From the NCBI RefSeq assembly GCF_014266025.1, contig NZ_JACMYC010000002.1:416723-480722 (forward strand): a stretch of 64,000 nt of DNA. Reading direction: 5' to 3'. The position numbers were made by a program, and so were the translations under genes. The DNA comes from Nocardioides deserti. Its GTDB lineage: Bacteria > Actinomycetota > Actinomycetes > Propionibacteriales > Nocardioidaceae. The notes beneath the pieces were generated by a model. The model had not been told where the DNA came from. It did no database searches and was given only the letters and a program-made list of their open reading frames with translations. The first letter of the stretch is position 1; each line of letters starts with the position of its first letter. This document shows positions 56,889-64,000 of this stretch, piece after piece.

Positions 56889-56936
56889 GGTCGTGTGCGT
56901 GGGGACGCGCTGGTCCGCGTTGTCAGGCACACGACC
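56889..56936. repeat. Palindromic element, copy D
   Basis: GGTCGTGTGC (56889-56898) and GCACACGACC (56927-56936), with an inner GACGCG/CGCGTT pair (one G-T wobble, 56904-56909 and 56916-56921). It is spaced 72 bp from copy C, and the loop segment CTGG is the same in C and D, so the two probably arose by tandem duplication. Confidence 0.8.
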
Positions 56937-57079
56937 AGGCCGTCGGCCCGGCTCCGTCCGTCCGCGGTCGCGCCAGGAGGTCCGGGCCAGCGCTTCCATG
57001 GACGGCTGGCGCCGTGTGCCGACGGGCGGGCCGGGGTAAGGGCCAGAGGTCCGGACCGACACCAGCCCTGGAGGCCGCC

Positions 57080-57367
57080 ATGACCAGCACCCCCGAAGAG
57101 CCCCTCTCCGACGACGACATGACCACCGTGCCCGCCGGCGACCCGGCCCAGGGCATCGGTGACTCCGACAGCACCGACTCCGACGGCACCGACGGTGACG
57201 CGAGCGACGGTGACGCCACGGACACCGCGGACGGCGACGGCAGCGACTCCGACGGCACGGACTCCGACGGCACGGACAGCGACGGCACGGACGGTGACGC
57301 GAGCGACGGCGACGCGACCGACACGACCGACGGCGACGGCAGCGACTCCGACGGCACCGACGCCTGA
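57080..57367 (+). CDS. Asp/Gly/Ser/Thr-rich repeat peptide, 95 residues (possible modified-peptide precursor)
   Basis: A 95-residue acidic protein from ATG 57080, with GGAGG at 6-nt spacing. Residues 1-27 (MTSTPEEPLSDDDMTTVPAG then DPAQGIG) form a distinct leader-like part. Residues ~28-95 are only Asp, Gly, Ser, Thr and Ala. Within them, the 15-residue block DGTDGDASDGDATDT is repeated almost exactly, each copy followed by a DGDGSDSDGTD block. There are no Cys, aromatic or basic residues. The next gene, 9 nt downstream, codes for a JmjC/cupin oxygenase and then a thioredoxin-like ferredoxin. The organisation (short leader, repetitive core, oxygenase, redox partner) resembles a ribosomal peptide precursor system, but it could instead be a calcium-binding or linker-like acidic protein. 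Confidence 0.7.
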   Translation: MTSTPEEPLSDDDMTTVPAGDPAQGIGDSDSTDSDGTDGDASDGDATDTADGDGSDSDGTDSDGTDSDGTDGDASDGDATDTTDGDGSDSDGTDA

Positions 57368-57376
57368 ACCACCGAC

Positions 57377-58534
57377 TTGACCGACCACGCCCCCGCCGTC
57401 GGGCCGCACCCGGCGCTCGACCTGCTCAGCGGTGACGCCCGGACCTTCCTGGAGAAGGTCTGGGCGTCCCGCGTGCACCTGCACCGCACGGCACCGGCCG
57501 ACCTCGTCGGGCTGCTGTCGCTCGACGACGCCGACCACCTGCTGACCTCGACCGCGATCCGCACCCCGTCGGTGCGGCTGGCCCAGGACGGCGCGGTGCT
57601 GCCGGAGTCGCGGTACACCCGGTCGGCGACGCTCGCCGGCAAGCAGCTGACCGGCCTGGTGGACGGCCGCAAGGCGCTGGCGGCGTTCGCGGACGGCGCG
57701 ACGGTCGTCCTCCAGGGCCTGCACCGCTACCACCCGCCGCTGACCCGGCTGGTCGCCCAGCTCGAGCTGGAGCTCGGTCACCCCTGCCAGGCCAACGCCT
57801 ACCTGACCCCGCCGGGGTCGCAGGGCTTCGCGGTCCACGCCGACAGCCACGACGTCTTCGTCTTCCAGACCGCCGGCACCAAGCAGTGGGAGGTGCACGG
57901 CCAGGACGGCGCCGAGGAGGTCCTGCTCGAGCCGGGGCTGTCGATGTACCTCCCGACCGGCACGCCTCACGCCGCCCGCGCCCAGGACACCGTCTCCCTG
58001 CACGTCACCATCGGCATCAACCAGCTCACCTGGCGCGGACTCGTCGAGCGCGCGGTCAAGCCGCTGCTGGCCGAGGTGGCCGACGAGCACCTGCCGGCCG
58101 GCTACCTCGACGACCGCTCGCCTCTCGCCGCCGGCCTCGCCGACCGGCTCGAGGCGCTGGCCGCCCGGGTGCGAGAGGTCGACACGGAGGCGGCGGCCCA
58201 GGCGGAGGTACGCCGCTTCCTCACCAGTCGCCCGCCCCGGCTGCCCGGCGGCCTCCACGACGTGCTCCGCGTCGACGGGCTCGACGACGAGACGCCGCTC
58301 CGGCGCCGCGCCGGCCACCCGTGCGTGCTGCTCCCCCGGACCGACGGACGCCTGGAGGTGCTCCTCGGCGACCGCGTGCTCGACGTGCCGGGCCGGCTCG
58401 CGCCCGCCATGGAGGAGATCCGTGCGCGCGGCGAGCTGCGCCCGGCGGACCTGGCCGACCACCTCGACCCGCAGTCGCGGCTGGTCCTGTGCCGCCGCCT
58501 CGTCCGGGAGGGGCTGCTCGAGGTCCTCGGGTGA
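57377..58534 (+). CDS. JmjC/cupin 2-oxoglutarate oxygenase (ROX/YcfD-like)
   Basis: A 385-residue Fe(II)/2-oxoglutarate-dependent oxygenase of the ribosomal-oxygenase type (YcfD, MINA53, NO66). The JmjC/cupin domain has the facial triad His154-x-Asp156 in SQGFAVHADSHDVFVFQ and distal His198 in LPTGTPHAARAQD. The region KQWEVHGQDG follows the first two ligands, and the C-terminal ~90 residues form a winged-helix-like end (LRPADLADHLDPQSRLVLCR). Known relatives hydroxylate Arg or His in ribosomal proteins. Here the gene lies 9 nt after the Asp/Thr/Ser-rich peptide gene, an obvious candidate substrate. Start is TTG 57377 (MTDHAPAVGP); GTG overlap couples it to the Suc/Fer gene. Confidence 0.85.
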   Translation: MTDHAPAVGPHPALDLLSGDARTFLEKVWASRVHLHRTAPADLVGLLSLDDADHLLTSTAIRTPSVRLAQDGAVLPESRYTRSATLAGKQLTGLVDGRKALAAFADGATVVLQGLHRYHPPLTRLVAQLELELGHPCQANAYLTPPGSQGFAVHADSHDVFVFQTAGTKQWEVHGQDGAEEVLLEPGLSMYLPTGTPHAARAQDTVSLHVTIGINQLTWRGLVERAVKPLLAEVADEHLPAGYLDDRSPLAAGLADRLEALAARVREVDTEAAAQAEVRRFLTSRPPRLPGGLHDVLRVDGLDDETPLRRRAGHPCVLLPRTDGRLEVLLGDRVLDVPGRLAPAMEEIRARGELRPADLADHLDPQSRLVLCRRLVREGLLEVLG

Positions 58535-59481
58535 CGACCGCGCCGTTCCGCTGCAGCGTCGCCAGCCTCGGGCGCGACGAGGAGCCGGCCGGCACGGCGT
58601 CGACGGTGCGCGCGTTCCTGCTGCTCGAGCACCCCGGGCCCTGGGGCGTCGACGCGCTCCGTGACGCGCGCCTGCCCGACGGACTGGGCCCGCGGATCGC
58701 CGCCGCCGCCGCCGCGTCCCGGGTGCGACCGTTGCTGGTCCGCCGGCCCGGGCGCACCCGAGGCGCCACGACGGGAGCCTCCACCGGCGCCCGCACTGGT
58801 GACGGGCTGCGGGTCTTCGCGGCGTCCTGCCTGCCGGGCGCGACCCGCCTGGAGTCCGGCACCGTCACCGACCCGCACGAGGTGCTCGACCTCGACCTGG
58901 CCTCCCTCCGCGCCGGCGGCAGCAGCGGCCTCGACCCGCACGACGGCACCGTGCTCGCGGTCTGCACCCACGGTCGCCACGACGCCTGCTGCGCCGAGCT
59001 CGGCCGGCCGGTCGCGGCGGCCCTCGCCGCCGCGCACCCCGAGGAGACGTGGGAGGTCTCCCACATCGGCGGCGACCGGTACGCCGGCAACCTGCTGGCT
59101 CTCCCCGACGGGCTCTACTACGGCCGCCTCGACCCCGCCGCCGCCCTCACGGTCGCCGCGGCCCACGCCCGCGACCACCTCGAGCTCGACCACCTCCGGG
59201 GCCGCACGGCGTACCCCATGGCAGTGCAGGCCGCCGAGGTCGCGCTCCGCCGCCACCTCGGCGAGACCCGGCGCGACGCCGTGCGGTGGACCGGCCGATC
59301 CGTCGAGGGGCCCGCGACGAACCAGGTGATGACCGCCGTCTTCGACGTCGCCGGCCGGACCTGGTCGGTGCGGGTGCGCACCGTCCAGGGGCCGCCCGCC
59401 CGGCTCACCTGCCGCGCGACGCGGGACAACCCCACGCCGCGGCACGAGGTCGAGGCGGTGACGCCGGAGGACGACGGATGA
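58531..59481 (+). CDS. Sucrase/ferredoxin-like (Suc/Fer, thioredoxin-fold [2Fe-2S]) protein
   Basis: A 316-residue protein of the Suc/Fer family, thioredoxin-like ferredoxins related to yeast Apd1. The Cys/His cluster region is VCTHGRHDACCAELGRP near 145-154 (Cys145, Cys153, Cys154), with HIGGDRYAGNLLALPDGLYY (His178) typical of this family. The N-terminal ~100 residues are a variable, Gly/Ala/Arg-rich part with LLLEHPGPWGVDALRDA. These proteins bind a [2Fe-2S] cluster and may pass single electrons. The start GTG 58531 overlaps the stop of the JmjC gene (GTGA), so it is translationally coupled and probably works with that oxygenase as an electron donor or maturation partner. Its stop overlaps the ATG of a 24-residue frame. 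Confidence 0.82.
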   Translation: MTTAPFRCSVASLGRDEEPAGTASTVRAFLLLEHPGPWGVDALRDARLPDGLGPRIAAAAAASRVRPLLVRRPGRTRGATTGASTGARTGDGLRVFAASCLPGATRLESGTVTDPHEVLDLDLASLRAGGSSGLDPHDGTVLAVCTHGRHDACCAELGRPVAAALAAAHPEETWEVSHIGGDRYAGNLLALPDGLYYGRLDPAAALTVAAAHARDHLELDHLRGRTAYPMAVQAAEVALRRHLGETRRDAVRWTGRSVEGPATNQVMTAVFDVAGRTWSVRVRTVQGPPARLTCRATRDNPTPRHEVEAVTPEDDG

Positions 59482-59552
59482 GCGGCGCGCCGCGGGTCGA
59501 CGTCCCCGTCCAGCTCCCCGTGCAGGTCGTGGCCGGGCCGCCGGCACGGTGA
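59478..59552 (+). CDS. Possible translationally coupled 24-residue peptide
   Basis: ATG 59478 overlaps the Suc/Fer stop (ATGA) and opens a 24-codon frame, MSGAPRVDVPVQLPVQVVAG then PPAR and stop. Coupling geometry is typical of this genome, but the frame is too short and GC-driven to be trusted; it could be chance. There is nothing like it elsewhere in the window. Confidence 0.2.
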   Translation: MSGAPRVDVPVQLPVQVVAGPPAR

Positions 59553-59589
59553 GGCTGACCCGCCACGAGGGGCGTCCGCGGCTGGCACA

Positions 59590-61158
59590 GTGGCCCCCGT
59601 GACCACCGCCGCCGGGCTGGCCCGGGCCGTCACCGCGGGCCTCGTCGAGGTGGTCGCGGCCGGCGAGGAGCGTCCGGTCGTGGCCCTCGAGCTCGCCGAA
59701 CCGGGCACCTCGCTCGTCGCCGGCGACCTGGTGATCGGCGTCGGCGTGCGCGACGTGCCCGAGGCGGTCGCGCTGGCCGAGTCCGGGCCGACCGCCGCCG
59801 GGCTGCTGCTGCGCCGCCCGCTCGCCCACGCCCCGGAGGTGGCCGCGGCCTGCGCCGCGCACGGCCTCGCGCTGCTCGCCCTCGCCGACGGTGCCGGCTG
59901 GTCCCCGGTGGTGGGACGGCTGCGCGCGGCGCTCGAGCAGGCGGTCGCGACCGGCGGCGGACCGGTCGACGACGTCTACGGCGACCTGTTCGAGATGGCC
60001 GACACGATCAGCGTTGTCCTCGCCGCGCCGGTCACCATCGAGGACGCGACCTCGCGGGTGCTGGCCTACTCCAGCGGCCAGCACGACGTCGACGAGGCGC
60101 GCACCTCCACGATCGTCGGCCGCCAGGTGCCGCGCGCGGTGCGCGAGCACTTCCGCGCGCTCGGTGTCTTCCGGCGGCTGGCGCGCTCCGACGACCCGTT
60201 CTTCGTCCCGGCCGGCCAGGACGACGTCAAGCCGCGGTACGTCGTGCCCGTGCGCGCCGGCGGGGAGTGGCTCGGGTCGGTGTGGGCGGTCGTGGATGCG
60301 CCCGTCGCCGAGGCGCAGGAGCGCGAGCTGCGGGCGGCCGCCCGGCTCATCGCGCTGCACCTGCTGCGGCTGCGCGCGCACAGCGAGCTCCACCGCCAGG
60401 TCCAGCTCGACCGGGTCCGCCGGCTGCTTCAGGGCGGCACGGGCTCCGAGGGGGACAGCGACGACGGGCTGGGCGACGGCCGGCTCCCCGACGGCGTCGC
60501 GGCCGGCCCGTGGCGGGTGGTGGCGCTGTCCGGGCCCGCCGGCCAGCTCGACGCGAGCGCCCGCTGCGAGCTGTGGACCGCGCTGGTGCGCCGCCACGGC
60601 TGGCGCCGGCCGGTGCTGGCCGACCTCGACGGCGTCGTCCACGCCGTCGTCGGCGAGGCGACCGGCCCGGGCACGTGGGCCTGGCTGGCCGAGGTCGTCG
60701 TCCGGGAGCACCGCGCCGACCCGGCGGTCGGGGCGGCGGCCGGCGGACCCGTGTCGACCGTCGAGGGGTGGAGCCGGTCACGGGCGCAGGCGGCCGAGCT
60801 GGCCGTGCTGCCGGACCGCGACCGGCCGATCGCCACCGCGGAGGAGTCGTGGGCGCAGGTCGTCCTCGCCCGGGCCGTCCGCGGCCTCGGCTCGCCCGCG
60901 GCGCCGGTCGGGTCACCGCTCCTGGACCTTGTTGAGCACGAGCGCGCCCACGGCGGCCACCTGGTCGACACCCTCGCGGCGGTCATCGACCACTGGGGCG
61001 AGCCGCAGCGCGCCGCGCGGGTGCTCGACGTGCACCCCAACACCGTGCGCTACCGGGTCGCCCGGCTCGCCGAGGTCTGCCCGGTCGACCTCGACGACCC
61101 GCGCCAGCGGCTCGCGGCGCGGCTGCTGATCGCCCAGGTCCGCGCCGCGGAGCGCTGA
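59590..61158 (+). CDS. PucR-family transcriptional regulator
   Basis: A 522-residue regulator: N-terminal PucR-like/GGDEF-CdaR-type domain (residues ~1-160, LVAGDLVIGVGVRDVPEAVA), middle GAF-like part, and C-terminal PucR helix-turn-helix (HWGEPQRAARVLDVHPNTVRYRVARL near 465-490). The final DLDDPRQRLAARLLIAQVRA is the family's usual end. Actinobacterial PucR proteins control purine, amino-acid and aromatic-acid use. GTG 59590 or GTG 59599 (VTTAAGLARAV) are both possible starts. The convergent DadA-like gene lies 21 bp away. Its targets cannot be told from the sequence. Confidence 0.87.
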   Translation: MAPVTTAAGLARAVTAGLVEVVAAGEERPVVALELAEPGTSLVAGDLVIGVGVRDVPEAVALAESGPTAAGLLLRRPLAHAPEVAAACAAHGLALLALADGAGWSPVVGRLRAALEQAVATGGGPVDDVYGDLFEMADTISVVLAAPVTIEDATSRVLAYSSGQHDVDEARTSTIVGRQVPRAVREHFRALGVFRRLARSDDPFFVPAGQDDVKPRYVVPVRAGGEWLGSVWAVVDAPVAEAQERELRAAARLIALHLLRLRAHSELHRQVQLDRVRRLLQGGTGSEGDSDDGLGDGRLPDGVAAGPWRVVALSGPAGQLDASARCELWTALVRRHGWRRPVLADLDGVVHAVVGEATGPGTWAWLAEVVVREHRADPAVGAAAGGPVSTVEGWSRSRAQAAELAVLPDRDRPIATAEESWAQVVLARAVRGLGSPAAPVGSPLLDLVEHERAHGGHLVDTLAAVIDHWGEPQRAARVLDVHPNTVRYRVARLAEVCPVDLDDPRQRLAARLLIAQVRAAER

Positions 61159-61179
61159 CCGGGCAGCGCCGACGAGGGC

Positions 61180-62421
61180 TCAGCGCAGCGGGTCGACCGC
61201 CCGCAGCGCGTCCGGCACCCGGCCGGTCACGACCTGCTCGGCGAGCAGCCTGCCGCTGACCGGGCCGAGCGTGATGCCCCACATGCCGTGCCCACCGGCG
61301 ATGAAGACCCGCGGGTCGTTGCTGGCGCCGATGAGCGGCAGGCCGTCGGCCGTGCACGGGCGGGCGCCCACCCACTCGTCCTCGCGGTGGTCGAGGTGCG
61401 CGCCGCGGAGAAGCTGTCCGGCCTGGTCGACGAGGGCGCGGATCCGGCGCGGGTCCATCGGCGCGTCGACCGCGCGGAACTCCATCATCCCCGCGATCCG
61501 CAGCCGGTCCCCGACCGGCGTGCACGCCACCCGCTGCGTCGGGAAGTACACCGGCCCGCGCGGCAGGTCGTCGACCTTGACCGTGAACGAGTAGCCCCGG
61601 CCCGCCTGCACGATCCGCCGCACGCCGAACCGGTTCGCCAGCGCGTTGAGCCGGGCGCCCGTGGCGAGCACGACGGCGTCGAACTCCTCACCGGCCACGC
61701 GCACCCCGCGAGTGGTGGTGACCACGTCGTCGACGTGCACGCCGTCGCGGAGCACCCCGCCGCGCTCGACCACCGCGGCGGCGACGGACGCGACGTACGC
61801 CGCCGGGTCGACGTACCGCTCGCGGTGGATGCGGATCGCGGTGCCGACCTCCTCGGACAGCGCCGGCTCCTCGGCGCGAGCGGTCGCGCCGTCGACGACC
61901 TCGGCGTGCACGTCCTGGCCGCAGGCGCGGATGTGCTCCAGCTCCTCGAGCAGCGCGTGGCTGTCCGTCTCGGTGCGGAAGGCGGCCGTGAACGGCTCGG
62001 CCGCGAGCGTCCGCGCGGCCACCCCACCGCGCTCCATCTCGTCGTAGGCGGCCAACGCGTCGTTGTTGAGCGGGATCAGCGCCCGCATCGCGGCCTGCCA
62101 GCGGGCCGGCGTGCAGTTGCGGGCGAAGCGCGCCAGGAAGCGCAGCAGCCGCGGGTCGGCCGTCGGCGGCACGTAGACCGGTGAGGACGGGCTGAGCACC
62201 GCCCGCACGCCGTACCGCAGGACCGACGGCTCGGGCAGCGGCACCGCGATGCTCGGGGTCAGCCAGCCGGCGTTGCCCCAGCTGGACCCGGCGGCGACGC
62301 CGTCACGGTCGAGGACCGTGACCTCGACCCCGCGCTCCTGGAGGTACCACGCGGTGGAGAGACCGACCATGCCCGCGCCGAGGACGGCGACGCGGCGGGG
62401 AGAGGGGTGTGCGCTGGCCAT
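61180..62421 (-). CDS. dadA: FAD-dependent D-amino-acid dehydrogenase-like oxidase (DadA family)
   Basis: A 413-residue flavoprotein of the DAO/DadA family. The Rossmann FAD motif is RVAVLGAGMVGLSTAWYLQE at ~residues 10-29, with VLDRDGVAAGSSWGNAGWLT next, and a second FAD contact in the C terminus (RVFIAGGHGMWGITLGPVSG). It likely oxidises a D-amino acid or N-methyl amino acid to the oxoacid with electrons to the respiratory chain. ATG 62421 (MASAHPSPRRVAVLGAGM) is the better start; the frame runs to 62469. It is divergent from the flavin monooxygenase gene and convergent to the PucR regulator, which could control it. The symbol dadA is by family only. Confidence 0.82.
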   Translation of the reverse strand: MASAHPSPRRVAVLGAGMVGLSTAWYLQERGVEVTVLDRDGVAAGSSWGNAGWLTPSIAVPLPEPSVLRYGVRAVLSPSSPVYVPPTADPRLLRFLARFARNCTPARWQAAMRALIPLNNDALAAYDEMERGGVAARTLAAEPFTAAFRTETDSHALLEELEHIRACGQDVHAEVVDGATARAEEPALSEEVGTAIRIHRERYVDPAAYVASVAAAVVERGGVLRDGVHVDDVVTTTRGVRVAGEEFDAVVLATGARLNALANRFGVRRIVQAGRGYSFTVKVDDLPRGPVYFPTQRVACTPVGDRLRIAGMMEFRAVDAPMDPRRIRALVDQAGQLLRGAHLDHREDEWVGARPCTADGLPLIGASNDPRVFIAGGHGMWGITLGPVSGRLLAEQVVTGRVPDALRAVDPLR

Positions 62422-62536
62422 GTCGCCATGGTCGGCCGGGCGGCCGCGGAACTCCTCGGCTGCCGCCACAGGCCAGCGCCGGCGATTTGTGGCCCGGCCA
62501 CAACGGCACCGTGGTGACCTGGTTCACACGAACCTG

Positions 62537-62550
62537 TTGACGCGTGTCAA
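62537..62550 (+). promoter_or_regulatory. Palindrome/promoter before the flavin monooxygenase gene
   Basis: TTGAC-GCGT-GTCAA (62537-62550) is a perfect 5+5 inverted repeat and also supplies a -35-like TTGACG. A TACGTT hexamer 18 bp downstream could act as -10. A TetR gene follows the monooxygenase with a GTGA overlap and may encode the protein that binds here. Confidence 0.4.
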
Positions 62551-62572
62551 TCCCGCGCCCTACGTTCGCGCC

Positions 62573-63958
62573 ATGCGCGCACCCACCACCGCCGTCATCG
62601 GCGCCGGCATCAGCGGCCTCACCGCGACCAAGATGCTCGTCGACTACGGCGTCCCGGTCACGACGTTCGAGAGCTCCGACCGGGTCGGCGGCAACTGGGC
62701 GTTCGGCAACCCCAACGGGCACAGCAGCGCCTACCGCTCGCTGCACATCGACACCTCGAAGCACCAGCTGTCCTTCAAGGACTTCCCGATGCCCGACGAC
62801 TACCCGGACTTCCCGCACCACACCGACATCAAGGCCTACCTCGACGCCTACGCCGACGCGTTCGGCCTGCGCGAGCACATCGAGTTCGAGAACGGCGTCG
62901 TGCACGCCGAGCGGCTGCCCGACGGCGGCTGGGAGCTGGCGACCCAGCGCGGGGAGACCCGGCGCTTCGACCTGCTCGTCGTCGCGAACGGCCACCACTG
63001 GGACCCGCGCACCGCCGACTTCCCGGGCGAGTTCACCGGCGAGTCGATCCACTCCCACCACTACGTCGACCCGTGGCAGCCGCTGCACCTGATGGACAAG
63101 CGGATCCTCGTGGTCGGCCTCGGCAACAGTGCCGCCGACATCACCGTCGAGCTCTCCTCGCGGGTGCTGCGCAACGAGGTCACCCTCTCCACCCGCAGCA
63201 GCGCGTGGATCGTGCCGAAGCTGATGTACGGCAAGCCCGCCGACATGAACTACCGGACCTACCCGCAGCTCCCGCTGTCCTGGCAGCGCAAGGTCGCCCA
63301 GTGGGGCCAGCGGTTCACCGGCTCGGACCCGACCAACTACGGGCTGCCCGCGCCCAACCACAAGTTCTTCGAGGCCCACCCGACCCAGTCGACCGAGCTG
63401 CCCCTGCGGCTGGCGTCCGGCGACGTCACGGCGAAGGGCAACGTCTCGCGCCTCGACGGCAGCACGGTCCACTTCGAGGACGGCACCTCCACGGACGTCG
63501 ACGTCATCGTCTACGCCACCGGCTACAACCTGACCTTCCCGTTCTTCGACCCGGACTTCATCTCCGCGCCGGAGAACCGCATCGACCTCTACAAGCGGAT
63601 CTTCAAGCCCGGCCTCGACGACCTGCTCTTCGCCGGGTTCGCCCAGGCCACGCCGACGCTGTTCCCGTTCGTGGAGAGCCAGGCACGGCTGATCGCGGCG
63701 TACGCCGTCGGGCAGTACGTCCCGCCGCCGGTCGCCGAGATGCACGAGGTCATCCGCGCCGACGACGAGCTCTACATGGGCCACATGCTCGACCGCCCGC
63801 GGCACACCCACCAGCTGGACTACTTCGTCTACGAGCACCAGCTGCGTACCTCCGAGCTCCCCGCGGGCCGGGAGCGCGTACGCCGCGTCGGTGCGCCGCC
63901 GCTCGCCGGCCGGGCCGAGGCAGCCGCTCCCGCCGCACCCGCGCCGGCCGCCTCGTGA
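62573..63958 (+). CDS. Flavin-containing monooxygenase
   Basis: A 461-residue FMO-type enzyme. FAD motif VIGAGISGLTATKMLVDYGV is at residues 8-27; NADPH motif ILVVGLGNSAADITVELSS near 180; the FMO/BVMO fingerprint F-x-G-x-x-x-H-x-x-x-Y appears as FTGESIHSHHY. Such enzymes oxygenate nitrogen, sulfur or ketone groups with NADPH and O2. Substrate unknown. ATG 62573 is the only start fitting the FAD motif; the frame is open from 62249. The 3' end overlaps the next gene by 4 bp (GTGA). Its operator-like upstream palindrome suggests control by the adjoining TetR protein. Confidence 0.88.
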   Translation: MRAPTTAVIGAGISGLTATKMLVDYGVPVTTFESSDRVGGNWAFGNPNGHSSAYRSLHIDTSKHQLSFKDFPMPDDYPDFPHHTDIKAYLDAYADAFGLREHIEFENGVVHAERLPDGGWELATQRGETRRFDLLVVANGHHWDPRTADFPGEFTGESIHSHHYVDPWQPLHLMDKRILVVGLGNSAADITVELSSRVLRNEVTLSTRSSAWIVPKLMYGKPADMNYRTYPQLPLSWQRKVAQWGQRFTGSDPTNYGLPAPNHKFFEAHPTQSTELPLRLASGDVTAKGNVSRLDGSTVHFEDGTSTDVDVIVYATGYNLTFPFFDPDFISAPENRIDLYKRIFKPGLDDLLFAGFAQATPTLFPFVESQARLIAAYAVGQYVPPPVAEMHEVIRADDELYMGHMLDRPRHTHQLDYFVYEHQLRTSELPAGRERVRRVGAPPLAGRAEAAAPAAPAPAAS

Positions 63959-64000
63959 GCCCGGCCGCCACCCGCGGCGACCAGCGCCGCGCGGCGCTGC
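63955..64000 (+). CDS. Start of a TetR-family regulator, cut by window edge
   Basis: GTG 63955 overlaps the monooxygenase stop (GTGA). The first 15 codons read MSPAATRGDQRRAAL, the usual lead-in to a TetR helix-turn-helix (T-R-G-D-x-R-R-A-A-L). The rest lies beyond the window. Coupling suggests that it regulates the monooxygenase. Confidence 0.6.
   Translation, partial: MSPAATRGDQRRAAL

Noticed and set aside
56877..57083. Short frames inside palindromes C and D giving similar peptides (also at A and B)
   Set aside because: The similarity of the translated peptides is explained by conserved palindromic DNA, not by protein selection.
55229..58462. 1077-codon minus-strand frame across LuxR, repeat peptide and JmjC genes
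   Set aside because: It crosses three well-supported genes and the palindromic repeats; no domains, no start signals.

Overview
The window reads as chromosome of a very GC-rich actinobacterium, most like Nocardioides or another Nocardioidaceae. The signs are the strong GC bias at third codon positions, many GTG starts, many 4-bp GTGA/ATGA gene overlaps, a mycothiol-dependent enzyme family, a FadE5-type acyl-CoA dehydrogenase, a Rv0338c-like iron-sulfur membrane reductase, a KstR-like operator and an IdeR/DmdR1-like iron box. I see no transposase, integrase, phage gene, CRISPR array or rRNA. One tRNA is present. Gene identities come from reading the proteins; no database search was run.

Layout. 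0-9 kb: end of a VOC gene, pgm, an enoyl-CoA hydratase, a membrane-anchored beta-propeller protein, a membrane protein with proline/tryptophan decapeptide repeats, an SDR plus mycothiol-enzyme pair, and a thioredoxin-NHL fusion. 8.8-10.5 kb: divergent LysE exporter and LysG/ArgP regulator, closed by a strong terminator. 10.5-16 kb: fadE5-like gene, TauE/SafE exporter with a cysteine-free Rrf2 regulator, a degenerate sulfotransferase-like gene antisense to that regulator, a SnoaL/ketosteroid-isomerase-like gene behind a KstR-like box, and a DUF2461 gene whose start codon lies 2 nt after a tRNA-Gly(CCC). 16-24 kb: SGNH hydrolase, dcd, siderophore-interacting protein behind an iron box, a three-gene operon (RHH protein, DUF4097, 52-aa peptide), a sodium:solute symporter with a 91-aa membrane partner, and an MFS exporter. 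24-35.5 kb, nearly all minus strand: a 1229-aa Fe-S reductase with a long tail carrying eight SLFD motifs, a large secreted metallohydrolase-like protein, EamA + IclR, a GHTDP-repeat membrane protein, an MFS transporter and a secreted protein.

35.8-53.4 kb holds histidine catabolism in two blocks: hutH-hutU, and 12 kb later an M20 amidohydrolase with hutF and hutI. No classical hutG is seen; the M20 enzyme is the natural candidate for the last step. Between them lie HxlR with a divergent acyl-CoA dehydrogenase, malQ, two CitE/malyl-CoA-lyase-like genes, DUF1992, MFS + M20 peptidase and a nitroreductase. 53.5-59.6 kb: a 53-aa peptide, a large AAA-LuxR regulator, then the most unusual locus: a 95-aa Asp/Gly/Ser/Thr repeat protein followed by a JmjC/cupin oxygenase and a thioredoxin-like ferredoxin (Suc/Fer family), tightly packed. 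The window closes with a PucR regulator, a DadA-like oxidase, a flavin monooxygenase and the start of a TetR gene.

Two features run across the window. A family of long, nearly perfect palindromes (four copies, all just 3' of gene ends) shares GGTCGTGTGC arms and a GACGCG inner stem. Several operator-like dyads sit in divergent intergenic regions.
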